Shown: positions 50,468 to 60,019, counted from the first letter of the stretch. The stretch: 64,000 bases of DNA from Streptomyces aureus (GCF_000725495.1 NZ_JNZD01000001.1:124001-188000); one strand, 5' to 3'. Numbers and translations are program-made. Notes: generated by a model not told the origin, from the sequence alone.

Positions 50468-51634
50468 GTGCGCGACCTGGCGTTATCCGGGGACCATGAT
50501 CCCGCCGTCGGCGCGGACCGCCGGCGGACCGGGCGCCACGCCCCCCGGCGCGCGCACGCCGCCCACGAGGAACCGCTCGAAACACCCCGTCTCGCGGTGC
50601 TCATACCGGCGCACAACGAACAGGACCGCATCGCCGACGCCATCGAGGGACTGTGGCGCCAGAGCAGACGCCCCGACCTGATCGTCGTCGTCGCCGACAA
50701 CTGCACCGACGACACCGCCCGGGTCGCCACCGAACACGGCGCACAGGTCTTCCACACCCGGGACAACACCCACAAGAAGGCCGGCGCCCTCAACCAGGCC
50801 ATCGCCTGGATCCTGCCGAACCTCGACGACCGTGACCTGCTCCTGGTGCAGGACGCGGACACCGTGCTCGACCCCTGGTTCACCGAGACCGCCCTGTCGA
50901 CGTTCAACCGCAAGGTCGGCGCCGTCGGCGGGGTCTTCTACGGCGAGCAGGGCGGCGGACTCCTCGGCCTCCTCCAGCGCATGGAGTTCCACCGCTACGC
51001 CTGGGAACTGGAACGCGGCGGCGGCAAGGCCCAAGTGCTCACCGGCACCGGAACCATGTTCCGCGCCCGGGTGCTCCGCGAGGTGCGCGCCGCCCGCCGC
51101 TCGGGAGTGATCGGCGGCGGCAGCGACTACTACAGCCTGGCCTCGCTCACCGAGGACGACGAGATGACCAAGGCGGTCAAGACCCTCGGATACCGGACCA
51201 TGTCCCCCGCCGGCTGCGCCGTCACCACCGAGGTCATGACCAGCCTGCCCAAGCTCTGGCACCAGCGGCTGCGCTGGCAGCGAGGCGCCCTGGAGAACCT
51301 CCGTGACTACGGCTGGACCCGGGTCACCGCTCGCTACTTCGTCCAGCAGTTCCTGATGGGCTTCGGCGCACTGTCCTTCCTCGTCTACCTGACCTTCATG
51401 GTCACGGCGGTCACGGCCTACGGCGTCCCCGGCCTCTCCCCGTTCTGGACCGCGATCGGCCTGGTCTTCATGGCCGAGAAGACCGTCTCCGTGCGCCGGG
51501 CCGGACCCCGGGCCCTCCTGGTGGCCGCGCTGATGATCCCGGAGATGCTCTACGACCTGTTCCAGCACGCCGTCTACTTCTCCTCGCTGTGGGGGCTGTT
51601 GCGCCGCAGCGAGGAGAAGTGGGTCGCCACATGA
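50468..51634 (+). CDS. processive GT2 family glycosyltransferase (cellulose/hyaluronan synthase-like)
   Basis: Protein of 388 residues. The GT-A domain starts LAVLIPAHNEQDRI (about 43-56). It has VVADNCTDDT (about 75), the DxD-like QDADT (about 128), EDDEM (about 228) and the processive signature QRLRW (about 267-271). Two or three membrane segments follow (about 300-355). The N-terminal 40 residues are Arg/His-rich and variable. It should polymerise or extend a surface glycan. The GTG at 50468 follows GGGGGAAG. A 54-residue membrane protein follows after 49 bases and may be its partner. Confidence 0.87.
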   Translation: MRDLALSGDHDPAVGADRRRTGRHAPRRAHAAHEEPLETPRLAVLIPAHNEQDRIADAIEGLWRQSRRPDLIVVVADNCTDDTARVATEHGAQVFHTRDNTHKKAGALNQAIAWILPNLDDRDLLLVQDADTVLDPWFTETALSTFNRKVGAVGGVFYGEQGGGLLGLLQRMEFHRYAWELERGGGKAQVLTGTGTMFRARVLREVRAARRSGVIGGGSDYYSLASLTEDDEMTKAVKTLGYRTMSPAGCAVTTEVMTSLPKLWHQRLRWQRGALENLRDYGWTRVTARYFVQQFLMGFGALSFLVYLTFMVTAVTAYGVPGLSPFWTAIGLVFMAEKTVSVRRAGPRALLVAALMIPEMLYDLFQHAVYFSSLWGLLRRSEEKWVAT

Positions 51635-51683
51635 ACCCCCCACGCGCTCTCGCACCAGCACGAACGCACCAAGGAGAACCACC

Positions 51684-51848
51684 ATGTACGGAAGAGTGAT
51701 CGGCGCCGGCACGACCGGTGCCGGCGGGGCCACGCTGGCCGCCACCGGTGTCTGGATGAACAGCATGGCGCTGATGGTGGCCGCCACCACGCTGGCGGCG
51801 GCCGGAATGGCCCTCTACAAGCTGGCGCCGCGCCCCCGCCGCCGCTGA
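51684..51848 (+). CDS. 54-residue membrane protein downstream of the glycosyltransferase
   Basis: A 54-codon gene with AAGGAG seven bases before the ATG. The product is a hydrophobic, Gly/Ala/Thr-rich hairpin or single span (about residues 5-45, including GVWMNSMALMVAATTLAAAG) with a basic tail KLAPRPRRR, so the C-terminus should stay in the cytoplasm. It follows the GT2 gene by 49 bases in the same direction. Many streptomycetes are likely to carry small membrane partners of this kind; I do not recognise this one. Confidence 0.75.
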   Translation: MYGRVIGAGTTGAGGATLAATGVWMNSMALMVAATTLAAAGMALYKLAPRPRRR

Positions 51849-51869
51849 ACCGCCAGGAACCCCACGCGG

Positions 51870-53711
51870 TCAGGCCCCTTGGTCCTCCCGGTCGTCCATG
51901 CCCGCGAGGACCAGGGGCAGCCGGTCCGTTCCGCTCGGGGTGAGGCGGACCGGTACGCCCCAGTCCTGCTGGTGGACGTGGCAGGCCGGGTAGTCCTTGG
52001 CCGGGTCGTCGTCGCAGGACGCCGCCATCGCCGACACGTGCAGCACGCCCTGCCCGACGGCGGGGTTCAGCTCCAGCTCCCGCAAGAGATCGGTTCCGGC
52101 GCCCTCGCCGGCGAGCAGCAGCTCGGGCGGGGTCGCGGAGACCAGGAGCCGGGTGGACGGGCCGTACCGCGTGTCCAGCTTCTGTCCGGCCGGCGCCTGG
52201 AAGATCACGTCCAGCCGGACCGTCCCGGGGGCCACGTCGGTGGCCGCGCGCCGCGTGCGATGGGCGACCGACTCCACCCGCACGGCCTGCTCCGGCAGCC
52301 TCAGCCGGGTCAGCCGGTGCCGGGCGGACTCCACCACCACGATGTCGTCCCCCACGAGCACGGCGTCGCTCGGCTCGCGCAGGTCCGTGGCCAGCGTGGT
52401 CACCTCGCCCGTCGCGGGGTCGTACCGGCGCAGCGCGTGGTTGTAGGTGTCGCTGACCGCGACCGAACCGTCCGGCAGCGCCGTGACCCCCAACGGGTGC
52501 TGGAGCAGGGCCTGTCCGGCCGCGCCGTCACGGTGACCGAAGTCGAACAGCCCCGTGCCGACGGCCGTGTGCACCGACCCGTCCGGGTCCACCCAGCGCA
52601 GCGCCGAGGTCTCGGAGTCGGCCAGCCAGAGCCGGTCGGCGGTGGCGGCGAGCCCCGACGGCTGCGCGAACCAGGCCTCGGAGCCCGGCCCGTCGACCAG
52701 CCCCTCGTTCGTGGTGCCCGCGGTGACCTCGACGGTCCCGGCCGCCGGGTCGTACGCCCACAGCTGGTGCACCCCGGCCATCGCGATCCAGACCCTCCCG
52801 CCGAACAGGGCCACGTCCCACGGCGAGGACAGATCGATCTCGCGCGCCGGGCCCGACGTGGGCGACCCCTGCCACCACTGGCGGCCGGTGCCCGCGAGCG
52901 TGGTGACCGCGCCGGTCGCGAGATCGACCCGGCGCAGTGCGTGGTTGACGGTGTCCGCGACGACGACCGCGCCCTCGTCGAGCAGCGCGAGCCCCTGCGG
53001 CTCGCTGAACCCCGCCTCCCCGGCGGCCCCGTCCACGAAGCCCCGGACCCCGGACCCGATCCTCCGGACGACCGTCTCGCCGTCCTCCTCCAGCTCCACC
53101 AGCTGATGCCGGGTCGTGTCGCTGACCAGCAGGTTTCCCCCGGGCAGGGCGAGCGCCTTGCCCGGGAAGCGCAGCGCGGTCGGCTCGGGCTCGGGCGCCA
53201 CGTACGGCCCGTCGCCGCGGCGCAGCGTGCCCTTCGCCGCGTGCTCGGCCTCCAGTTCCTCGACCAGCCGCCCGATGGCGTGGGCGTGCCCCTCACCGGC
53301 GTGCTGCGCGACGACGTACCCCTCGGGGTCGATCACCACGAGCGTCGGCCAGGCCCGTACGGCGTACTGCTTCCAGGTCACGAGCTCCGGATCGTCCAGC
53401 ACCGGGTGCTCCACCCCGTACCGCTCCACCGCGTCCACGACCGCCTGGTGCTCCGCCTCGTGCACGAACTTCGGCGAGTGCACCCCGACGATGACGACGG
53501 TGTCCCGGTGCTTCTCCTCCAGCTCCCGCAACTCGTCGAGGACATGGAGGCAGTTGATGCAGCAGAAGGTCCAGAAATCCAGGATCAGGACGCGGCCGCG
53601 GAAGTCGGCGAGCCGCAGCTCCTTCCCGCCCGTGTTGAGCCACCCGCCCTTGCCGACGAGTTCGGGAGCACGGACACGGACACGGCGCGGGGCGGGCGAG
53701 GCGGCGTTCAT
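51870..53711 (-). CDS. thioredoxin-like protein with NHL beta-propeller (NHLRC2-like)
   Basis: Protein of 613 residues. A thioredoxin-like domain (about 10-150) has the motif FCCINC (about 48-53) where thioredoxins have C-x-x-C. It is followed by a six-bladed NHL-type propeller (about 165-510) with repeats such as GLALLDEGAVVVADTVNHALR, and a C-terminal beta-domain (about 520-610) with two cysteines. The layout matches bacterial relatives of NHLRC2. It is soluble with no signal peptide, so probably a cytosolic redox or scaffold protein. The ATG at 53711 is one of several Met choices. Confidence 0.87.
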   Translation of the reverse strand: MNAASPAPRRVRVRAPELVGKGGWLNTGGKELRLADFRGRVLILDFWTFCCINCLHVLDELRELEEKHRDTVVIVGVHSPKFVHEAEHQAVVDAVERYGVEHPVLDDPELVTWKQYAVRAWPTLVVIDPEGYVVAQHAGEGHAHAIGRLVEELEAEHAAKGTLRRGDGPYVAPEPEPTALRFPGKALALPGGNLLVSDTTRHQLVELEEDGETVVRRIGSGVRGFVDGAAGEAGFSEPQGLALLDEGAVVVADTVNHALRRVDLATGAVTTLAGTGRQWWQGSPTSGPAREIDLSSPWDVALFGGRVWIAMAGVHQLWAYDPAAGTVEVTAGTTNEGLVDGPGSEAWFAQPSGLAATADRLWLADSETSALRWVDPDGSVHTAVGTGLFDFGHRDGAAGQALLQHPLGVTALPDGSVAVSDTYNHALRRYDPATGEVTTLATDLREPSDAVLVGDDIVVVESARHRLTRLRLPEQAVRVESVAHRTRRAATDVAPGTVRLDVIFQAPAGQKLDTRYGPSTRLLVSATPPELLLAGEGAGTDLLRELELNPAVGQGVLHVSAMAASCDDDPAKDYPACHVHQQDWGVPVRLTPSGTDRLPLVLAGMDDREDQGA

Positions 53712-53794
53712 GTGATCAAGGGTGCCACCGCGGAGGTCCGCCGCGAAAACCCCGGCCGCCGCGTGGCGGGCCGGGGCGGCGCGTGGTCCGGGGG

Positions 53795-54205
53795 TCAGTC
53801 CAGGGCGTGGCCCGTCGTCGCGTCCACGTGGGCCGGGATCTCCTCGTGGCGGTCGCCGACCGTGAGGGTGCCGGTGGGTTCGAACATGAGGATCGACGCA
53901 CCGGCGGGGGCGGACGGCTTGTGCTCGGTTCCGCGCGGGACCGTGCAGACGGAGCCCTTGGGCAGGACGACCGTCCGCTCGCCGTCCGGTTCGCGGAGCG
54001 CGATGGTCAGTTCGCCCTCCAGGACCAGGAAGAACTCGTCCGTGTGGTCGTGCACGTGCCAGACGTGGTCGCCCTCGACCTTCGCGACGCGTACGTCGTA
54101 GTCGTTGACGGCGGTCACGATGCGCGGGCTCCACAGCTCGTCGAAGGAGGCGAGGGCGGCGGACAGGGACACGGGTTCGCCGCGGCGGGCGGGTGCGCTG
54201 GTCAT
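53795..54205 (-). CDS. single-domain cupin protein
   Basis: Protein of 136 residues with a cupin barrel. The first motif is HVHDHTDEFFLVLEGELTI (about residues 50-68; His, His and Glu metal ligands), and the second is PRGTEHKPSAP (about 91-101; His). The metal and substrate are unknown. It is transcribed away from the GlxA-type regulator gene at 54257, only 51 bases apart, so that regulator is a plausible controller of this gene. Confidence 0.87.
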   Translation of the reverse strand: MTSAPARRGEPVSLSAALASFDELWSPRIVTAVNDYDVRVAKVEGDHVWHVHDHTDEFFLVLEGELTIALREPDGERTVVLPKGSVCTVPRGTEHKPSAPAGASILMFEPTGTLTVGDRHEEIPAHVDATTGHALD

Positions 54206-54256
54206 GGGTTCATCGTCCGCGCCTCCCGGCACCCCCGCGAGTGCTAGAAATCGCTC

Positions 54257-55399
54257 ATGCCGCAAGGATCCTCGCACCGCAGTCCCTCGGTCCCGGGACT
54301 GGCCGGGCCACCCGAGCCGGTGCAGTCCGCGCCGCACGGCCTCGGGGGCGCGGAGACCGTCGACGCGTGCGGGCTCGCACGATCCGCCTCCTGCCTTCCC
54401 CGAGGCGCGGAGCCCATCGGGTCCGGTCGGTCGGCGCCAGGCAGGGTGCACCGGGTCGTCGTCATCGTCGACGAGGGGACGAATCCCTTCGAAGTCGGCG
54501 TCGCCACCGAGCTGTTCGGGCTTCCCCGGCCCGAACTGGGGCGGCCCGAGCCGCTCTACGAGCTGACCCTGTGCGCCCCCGCGCCCGGCGTCCGCATGAA
54601 CCACGGGTTCTTCACGCTGGCCGGGGTCCCCGACCTCGACGCGGTGGACGACGCCGACACCCTCCTCGTCCCCGGGCGTCCCGACAACGTCGTACCGCGC
54701 CGGCCGGCCGTTCTGGACGCCATCCGGCGCGGCCACGCGCGCGGGGCCCGGGTGGTGAGCTTCTGCACCGGATCGTTCGCGCTCGCCGAGGCGGGGCTGC
54801 TCGACGGGCGGCGCGCCACCACCCACTGGCGCTGGACGGACTCCTTCCGGGAACTGCACCCGCGGGTGCAGCTCGACCCGGACGTGCTCTTCGTCGACGA
54901 GGGGGACGTGCTGACGGCGGCGGGCAGCGCGGCCGCGCTCGACCTCGGGCTGCACCTGGTGCGGCGGGACCACGGCGCGGAGGTCGCGAACGCGGTGTCG
55001 CGCCGGCTGGTCTTCGCCGCGCACCGCGACGGGGGCCAGCGCCAGTTCGTGGAGCGGCCCCTGCCCGAGGTGCCGGACACGTCGCTGGCGCCGCTGCTGG
55101 CCTGGGCGCAGGGCCATCTCGGCGAGCCGCTGACGGTCGGGGACCTCGCCGCGTACGCCGCCGTCAGCCCGGCGACCCTGCACCGCCGCTTCCGCGCCCA
55201 GCTCGGCACGACCCCGCTCGCCTGGCTGACGGCGGAGCGGACCGCCCTCGCCTGCCGGCTCATCGAGCGGGGCGAGGCCCGGCTCGACGTGGTGGCCGTC
55301 CGCAGCGGGCTCGGGACCGCCGCGAACCTGCGCGAGCGGGTCCGCCGGGCGACGGGACTCAGCCCGTCGGCCTACCGGCGGCGTTTCGGACCGCCCTGA
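54257..55399 (+). CDS. GlxA-type transcriptional regulator (DJ-1/PfpI plus AraC HTH)
   Basis: Protein of 380 residues. After a variable N-terminus of about 60 residues comes a DJ-1/PfpI domain (about 65-235; VVVIVDEGTNPFEVGVATELFG, then VVSFCTGSFALAEAGLL with Cys near residue 172). An AraC-type HTH spans about 280-378 (LTVGDLAAYAAVSPATLHRRF, then the second helix GLSPSAYRRRF). Such regulators respond to small nitrogen or carbon metabolites. TAGAAA six bases before the ATG with no ribosome site suggests a leaderless start, which favours the long N-terminus; a GTG at 54446 is the alternative. Confidence 0.88.
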   Translation: MPQGSSHRSPSVPGLAGPPEPVQSAPHGLGGAETVDACGLARSASCLPRGAEPIGSGRSAPGRVHRVVVIVDEGTNPFEVGVATELFGLPRPELGRPEPLYELTLCAPAPGVRMNHGFFTLAGVPDLDAVDDADTLLVPGRPDNVVPRRPAVLDAIRRGHARGARVVSFCTGSFALAEAGLLDGRRATTHWRWTDSFRELHPRVQLDPDVLFVDEGDVLTAAGSAAALDLGLHLVRRDHGAEVANAVSRRLVFAAHRDGGQRQFVERPLPEVPDTSLAPLLAWAQGHLGEPLTVGDLAAYAAVSPATLHRRFRAQLGTTPLAWLTAERTALACRLIERGEARLDVVAVRSGLGTAANLRERVRRATGLSPSAYRRRFGPP

Positions 55400-55416
55400 G
55401 GGGAACCGGTGACGGC

Positions 55417-55911
55417 ATGAGATACCTCGTACGCGACCGGCTGCTCGGCATCGGTGACGACTACTGGATCGAGGACGACCACGGCGGCAAGGTCTTCCTG
55501 GTCGACGGCAAGGCCATGCGGCTGCGGGACACCTTCGAGCTGAAGGACGCCGACGGCCGGGTCCTGATCGACATCCACCAGAAGATGTTCTCGCTGCGCG
55601 ACACGATGATCATCGAGCGGGACGGCGACCCGCTCGCGACCATCAAGCGCAAGCGGTGGTCCCTGCTGCGCAACCACTATCGGGTGTCGCTGGTCGACGG
55701 CACGGAACTCGACGTCAGCGGCAAGATCCTCGACCGTGAGTTCGCCGTCGACTACGACGGCGAACTCCTCGCCCAGATCTCCCGGCGCTGGCTCCACCTC
55801 CGTGACACCTACGGCGTCGACGTCGTGCGCGACGACGCCGATCCGGCGCTGCTGATCGCCGTCGCGGTGTGCGTGATCCATCTGGCGGAGAAGGAACGGG
55901 GGATCGACTGA
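55417..55911 (+). CDS. LURP-one-related family protein
   Basis: Protein of 164 residues with the Tubby-like/LURP-one barrel: KVFLVDGKAMRLRDTFELKD (about residues 23-42), then an IHQKMFSLRDTM segment, then WSLLRNHYRVSL. It is the full length of the bacterial family. Function is unknown in bacteria; membrane-lipid binding is suggested for the fold. It follows the GlxA-type regulator by 17 bases and is likely co-transcribed. Confidence 0.87.
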   Translation: MRYLVRDRLLGIGDDYWIEDDHGGKVFLVDGKAMRLRDTFELKDADGRVLIDIHQKMFSLRDTMIIERDGDPLATIKRKRWSLLRNHYRVSLVDGTELDVSGKILDREFAVDYDGELLAQISRRWLHLRDTYGVDVVRDDADPALLIAVAVCVIHLAEKERGID

Positions 55912-55949
55912 GCGGACGGCGGCAGGGATTCCGGGCGCCGCCGGTGGCT

Positions 55950-56180
55950 CGGTCGGCGGCGGGGCGGCGGGCGGCGGGTCCGGTCGGCGGAGGGGATCCG
56001 GCCAGCGGGTCCGGTCAACGGGTCCGGTCAGCGGCGGGGGCTTCCGTCAGGGGCGTCGGCTCCCGTCACGAAGCCGCGGCCCCGGTCACCGGGCGGCGGC
56101 TCCGCCGAGGGGCGTCGGCTCTCTCCGGCGGGCGGCACCTTCCGCCCCCGAGCCGCGGCTCCGGTCACCGGGCGGCAGCT
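55950..56180. repeat. degenerate ggtccggtca/ggcggcggctcc-type repeats
   Basis: The 273-bp gap holds short irregular repeats such as gggtccggtc (four copies, 55974-56025) and ccgggcggc/ccgtcaccgg (several copies, 56040-56180). No gene or convincing terminator is seen. Confidence 0.6.
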
Positions 56181-56184
56181 CCCC

Positions 56185-57000
56185 TCAGCGGGCCGGAGTG
56201 TCCAGGCCCAGCAGGCGGTCCTTGAGGGCCGGGAACTGTTCCCGCGTCGCCGCGACCTTCGCCGGGTCGAGGTCCACCGTGAGGACCTCCTCGCCCGGCC
56301 CCGCCTCGGCGAGGACCTCGCCCCAGGGGTCGACCACGATCGAGTGACCGGCCTGGGGAACTCCCGCGTGCGTACCGGCCGTTCCGCAGGCGAGGACGAA
56401 CGCCTGGTTCTCGACGGCGCGCGCCTGGGCGAGCAGGGTCCAGTGGGCGCGGCGCCGCTCGGGCCAGCCGGCCGAGAGGACGAAGGTCTGCGCCCCCGCG
56501 TCGACGAGCCCGCGGAACATCTCGGGGAAGCGCAGGTCGTAGCAGGTGGCGAGGCCGACGACGGTCTCCGGCAGTTCCACCGTCACCAGCTCCGTGCCCG
56601 CGCCCATCAGCACGGCCTCGCCCTGGTCGAAGCCGAAGCGGTGGATCTTGCGGTAGGAGGCGACGAGTTCGCCGGCGGGGGAGTAGACGAGGGAGGTGTT
56701 GTAGAGCGCCCCCTCGGTCGCGGGACCGGTTCCGGACGCGGCGCGCTCGGGGATCGAGCCGGCGTGCAGCCACACGCCCGCGTCGCTCGCGGCCTTGCTC
56801 ATGACCTCGTGGGTCGGCCCCCGGAGCGGTTCGGCCTGCGCCGCGAACTCCTCGTAGGCGAAGGCGCCGGTGGTCCACAGTTCGGGGAGCACGACGAGAT
56901 CGGCTCCGGCCTGGTCACGTACCAGGTCGGCCACGCGCTCTCTGCGGGATGCGACCGATTCGTCGTCGTTTACGTCGATCTGGAGGAGCGAGGCGCGCAC
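56185..57000 (-). CDS. carbon-nitrogen hydrolase (nitrilase superfamily)
   Basis: Protein of 271 residues with the catalytic triad of the superfamily: Glu in VVLPELWTTGAF (about residue 41), Lys in SYRKIHRFGFD (about 111) and Cys in GLATCYDLRFPEMFR (about 145). A Trp in SAGWPERR and LLAQARAVENQAFV complete the family pattern. It is likely an amidase of the omega-amidase/Nit2 type acting on a small amide in the cytosol. GTG at 57000 is chosen with GGTGG upstream. It diverges from the maleylpyruvate isomerase-family gene at 57155. Confidence 0.88.
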   Translation of the reverse strand: MRASLLQIDVNDDESVASRRERVADLVRDQAGADLVVLPELWTTGAFAYEEFAAQAEPLRGPTHEVMSKAASDAGVWLHAGSIPERAASGTGPATEGALYNTSLVYSPAGELVASYRKIHRFGFDQGEAVLMGAGTELVTVELPETVVGLATCYDLRFPEMFRGLVDAGAQTFVLSAGWPERRRAHWTLLAQARAVENQAFVLACGTAGTHAGVPQAGHSIVVDPWGEVLAEAGPGEEVLTVDLDPAKVAATREQFPALKDRLLGLDTPAR

Positions 57001-57154
57001 ACTACCACCGTCCTGGCATTCGAGCCGTCGATACGGGCCTACGATCGTCACACGAAAGCACTGCCGGGGTGCCTCACAGCAGCGTAACTTAGCGTCCCAA
57101 GACACCCGCTGCCTCTGCACTGCCCGCGCCCGACCGCCCGAGGGGTCCCGTTCC

Positions 57155-57979
57155 GTGAGTCTGCATCCGAGCCTTCAGTCCTACGCCGACGCCTGGGCCC
57201 ACTCGATCGAAGCGATATCCGAGCTGGTGCAGCCGCTTGTGGAGGGCGAGTGGAACCGGCGGACCCCGTGCCCCGGCTGGTCGGTCCGTGACATCGTCTC
57301 GCATGTCATCGGAATGGACTGCGAGATGCTCGGCGACCCGCGGCCGATCCACACCCTCCCCCGCGACCTGTACCACGTGACGAACGAGCACCAGCGGTAC
57401 ATGGAGATGCAGGTCGACGTGCGCCGCCACCACACGGCTCCGGAGATGACCTCCGAGCTGGAGTACACGGTCATCCGCCGCAACCGGCAGCTGCGGAACG
57501 AGTCGCGGCAGCCCGACGCCAAGGTGCGCGGTCCGCTCGGCACCGAGATCACCCTCGAACAGGCGATGCGCAACCGCGCCTTCGACGTGTGGGTGCACGA
57601 GCAGGACCTGCGGTACACGCTGGGCCGGCCGGGCAACCTCGACTCCCCCGGTTCCCAGATCGTGCGCGACCAGCTGCTGGCCGCGCTGCCGAAGGTCGTC
57701 GCCAAGGACGCGGGGGCGCCGGCGAACTCCGCGGTGGTCGTCGACGTGCACGGTCCCGTCGAGTTCCTCCGTACCGTCCGGGTCGACGCCGAGGGGCGCG
57801 GGACGGTCAGCAACTCGCCCTCCCTGGGTCCGGCGGCGAGCCTCAGCCTGGACTGGGAGACCTTCGTCCGACTGGCGTGCGGCCGCGTCCACCCCGACGC
57901 CGTGTCCGACCGCATCAAGTCCGAGGGCGACCCCGAGCTGGTCGCCGCCATCCTGCGCAATCTGGCCGTCACGCCGTAG
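57155..57979 (+). CDS. maleylpyruvate isomerase-family mycothiol-dependent protein
   Basis: Protein of 274 residues. The DinB-like helical bundle (about residues 10-175) starts WNRRTPCPGWSVRDIVSHVIG (about 40-60), which carries the metal-binding His. Further His are in NRAFDVWVHEQDLR (about 147-160). A C-terminal SCP2-like alpha/beta domain follows (about 185-270). Many members use mycothiol, consistent with an actinomycete. The substrate is unknown. GAGGGG lies upstream of the GTG. Confidence 0.87.
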   Translation: MSLHPSLQSYADAWAHSIEAISELVQPLVEGEWNRRTPCPGWSVRDIVSHVIGMDCEMLGDPRPIHTLPRDLYHVTNEHQRYMEMQVDVRRHHTAPEMTSELEYTVIRRNRQLRNESRQPDAKVRGPLGTEITLEQAMRNRAFDVWVHEQDLRYTLGRPGNLDSPGSQIVRDQLLAALPKVVAKDAGAPANSAVVVDVHGPVEFLRTVRVDAEGRGTVSNSPSLGPAASLSLDWETFVRLACGRVHPDAVSDRIKSEGDPELVAAILRNLAVTP

Positions 57980-58043
57980 CGGGCCGGGCGGCCGCCGCCC
58001 TCGTGACGGCCGTCCGCCACCCATCTCGGCGCGGCCCCGGCGG

Positions 58044-59342
58044 TCACGCCGGTACGTGCACCGTCTCCACCCGGCTGGCCACGAGCCGCTCCCGTTCCCG
58101 GCGGGCCGCCTGCTTCCGCAGCCGGAAGATCTGGCTCAGCCCGGCCGCCTGGAGCACGAACACGGCGGCGAAGGCGATCCGGTAGTTGTCGCCGGTGGCG
58201 TCGAGCAGGATGCCGATGGCCAGCAGGGTCGTCATCGAGGCGACGAAACCGCCCATGTTGGTGATCCCGGAGGCGGTTCCCTGACGCTCCGGCGGATTGG
58301 CCGGGCGCGCGAAGTCGAAGCCGAGCATCGAGGCCGGTCCGCAGAACCCGAGCACCACGCACAGCACGACCAGCAGCCCCATCGGCGCGTGTGCGCCGGG
58401 GTACACGAGGACCGTCGCCCACGCGAGGGCCGTCGCCGCGACCGTGCCGAGCGCCAGCGGCAGCCGCGCGGTGTGGTGCCGGGCGACGATCTGTCCGTAG
58501 ATCAGTCCGGCGCCCATGTTGGACAGGACGACGAGGGTGAGCAGTTCACCGGCGGTGGCCCGGGTGAGCCCCTGGGCCTGGACGAGGAACGGCATCCCCC
58601 ACAGCAGCAGGAACACCATCGCCGGGAACTGCGTGGTGAAGTGCACCCACAGACCCAGCCGGGTGCCGGGTTCCCGCCAGGCCGCGGCGATCTGACGGCG
58701 GACGTAGGCGGAGCCCCGGTGCGGGAACGGCTCCGGGTGGTGGCCCTCGGGGTGGTCCTGCAGGAACAGCAGCAGCAGGACGAGGACGAGGGCACCGGCG
58801 GCGGCGCTGCCGGCGAACGCGGCGGTCCAGCCGACCCCGTGCAGCAGCCGGGCGATGACGAGCGTCGAGACGAGGTTGCCGGCCATGCCGGCGAGGCCCG
58901 CGAGCTGCGCGACGAGCGGTCCGCGCCGGGCGGGGAACCACCGGGTGCCGAGCCGCAGCACGCTGATGAAGGTCATCGCGTCCCCGCAGCCCAGGAGGGC
59001 GCGCGAGGCGAGCGCCATGCCGTACGAGGCGGAGAACGCGAAGCCGAGCTGTCCGGCCGTGAACAGCAGGACGCCGATGGTCAGCACCTTCTTGGTGCCG
59101 AGCCGGTCGACCAGCAGTCCGACCGGTATCTGCATGCCCGCGTACACGAGGAGCTGGAGGATGGAGAAGGTGGACAGGGCGGAGGCGCCCACGTGGAAGC
59201 GCTCCGCGGCGTCGAGCCCGGCCACCCCGAGGGAGGTCCGGAAGATGACGGCGACGAAGTAGACCGAGACGCCGATGCTCCAGACGGCGATCGCTCTCCG
59301 GCCGCCGGGCGGGTCGCCGGGCAGGGTGGCCGCGCGGTTCAT
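58044..59342 (-). CDS. major facilitator superfamily transporter
   Basis: Protein of 432 residues with twelve predicted membrane segments. The MFS loop motif PVGLLVDRLGTKKVL lies at about residues 73-87. Similarity in feel is to nitrate/dicarboxylate or drug-type MFS porters, but the substrate cannot be read. The start ATG overlaps the stop of the upstream GntR gene as ATGA, so the two are one operon. A basic tail follows the last helix. Confidence 0.9.
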   Translation of the reverse strand: MNRAATLPGDPPGGRRAIAVWSIGVSVYFVAVIFRTSLGVAGLDAAERFHVGASALSTFSILQLLVYAGMQIPVGLLVDRLGTKKVLTIGVLLFTAGQLGFAFSASYGMALASRALLGCGDAMTFISVLRLGTRWFPARRGPLVAQLAGLAGMAGNLVSTLVIARLLHGVGWTAAFAGSAAAGALVLVLLLLFLQDHPEGHHPEPFPHRGSAYVRRQIAAAWREPGTRLGLWVHFTTQFPAMVFLLLWGMPFLVQAQGLTRATAGELLTLVVLSNMGAGLIYGQIVARHHTARLPLALGTVAATALAWATVLVYPGAHAPMGLLVVLCVVLGFCGPASMLGFDFARPANPPERQGTASGITNMGGFVASMTTLLAIGILLDATGDNYRIAFAAVFVLQAAGLSQIFRLRKQAARRERERLVASRVETVHVPA

Positions 59343-60013
59343 CGGACCTCGCCCCGGGCCAGGTTGGAGAACCAGCTGACGTGTCCGTGGATGAGGCCGA
59401 CGACCGCGTCGGCGTCTCCGGAGCGCAGGGCCTGAAGGATCTGCTCGTGCTCGACGAGCGTCTTGGTGATCCGGTCGGGGTGGGCGTGCATCACGGCGAC
59501 TCCCATCCGCAGCTGCCGGTCGCGCAGCTGGTCGTAGAGCCGGGAGAGGATCTCGTTGCCGCCGCTGCGGACGATCTCGGCGTGGAAGCAGCGGTCGGTG
59601 ACGGCCGCGGCGGCCAGATCTCCGGCGGCGGCCTGCTCCTTCTGCCGCTCCAGCAGTTCCTCCAGCCGGGCCAGCAGTTGCGGCGACGCCGGTACGGCCT
59701 TGCGCGCGGCGTGCTCCTCCACGAGCTGGCGGGTCTCGACCACGTCCGCGATCTCCTGGGCGGAGACCGGCAGGACGAGCGCGCCCTTCTTCGGGTAGAG
59801 CTTGATCAGCCCCTCGGCCTCCAGGCGGAGCAGCGCCTCGCGGACCGGGGTGCGGGACACGCCCACCGCGTCGGCCAGCTCGCCCTCGGTGAGCAGGGCC
59901 CCGCCTTCGTACCGGCGCTCCAGGACCCCCTCTTTGACGTGCGCGTAGACACGGTCCGCGGCCGGCGGCTGTTTCACGGGAGGCCGCGTCGCCGCGGGAG
60001 GGGCTGAAGGCAT
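59339..60013 (-). CDS. GntR family regulator with FCD domain
   Basis: Protein of 224 residues. A winged helix lies at about residues 22-85 (ELADAVGVSRTPVREALLRLEAEGLI is the classic GntR motif). An FCD helical domain follows (about 92-215; metal/effector-binding residues in VTDRCFHAEIV and VEHEQILQAL). It should control the co-transcribed MFS transporter. A TATGAT hexamer six bases before the ATG, with no ribosome site, suggests a leaderless message. Confidence 0.9.
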   Translation of the reverse strand: MPSAPPAATRPPVKQPPAADRVYAHVKEGVLERRYEGGALLTEGELADAVGVSRTPVREALLRLEAEGLIKLYPKKGALVLPVSAQEIADVVETRQLVEEHAARKAVPASPQLLARLEELLERQKEQAAAGDLAAAAVTDRCFHAEIVRSGGNEILSRLYDQLRDRQLRMGVAVMHAHPDRITKTLVEHEQILQALRSGDADAVVGLIHGHVSWFSNLARGEVR

Positions 60014-60019
60014 GCGCAC

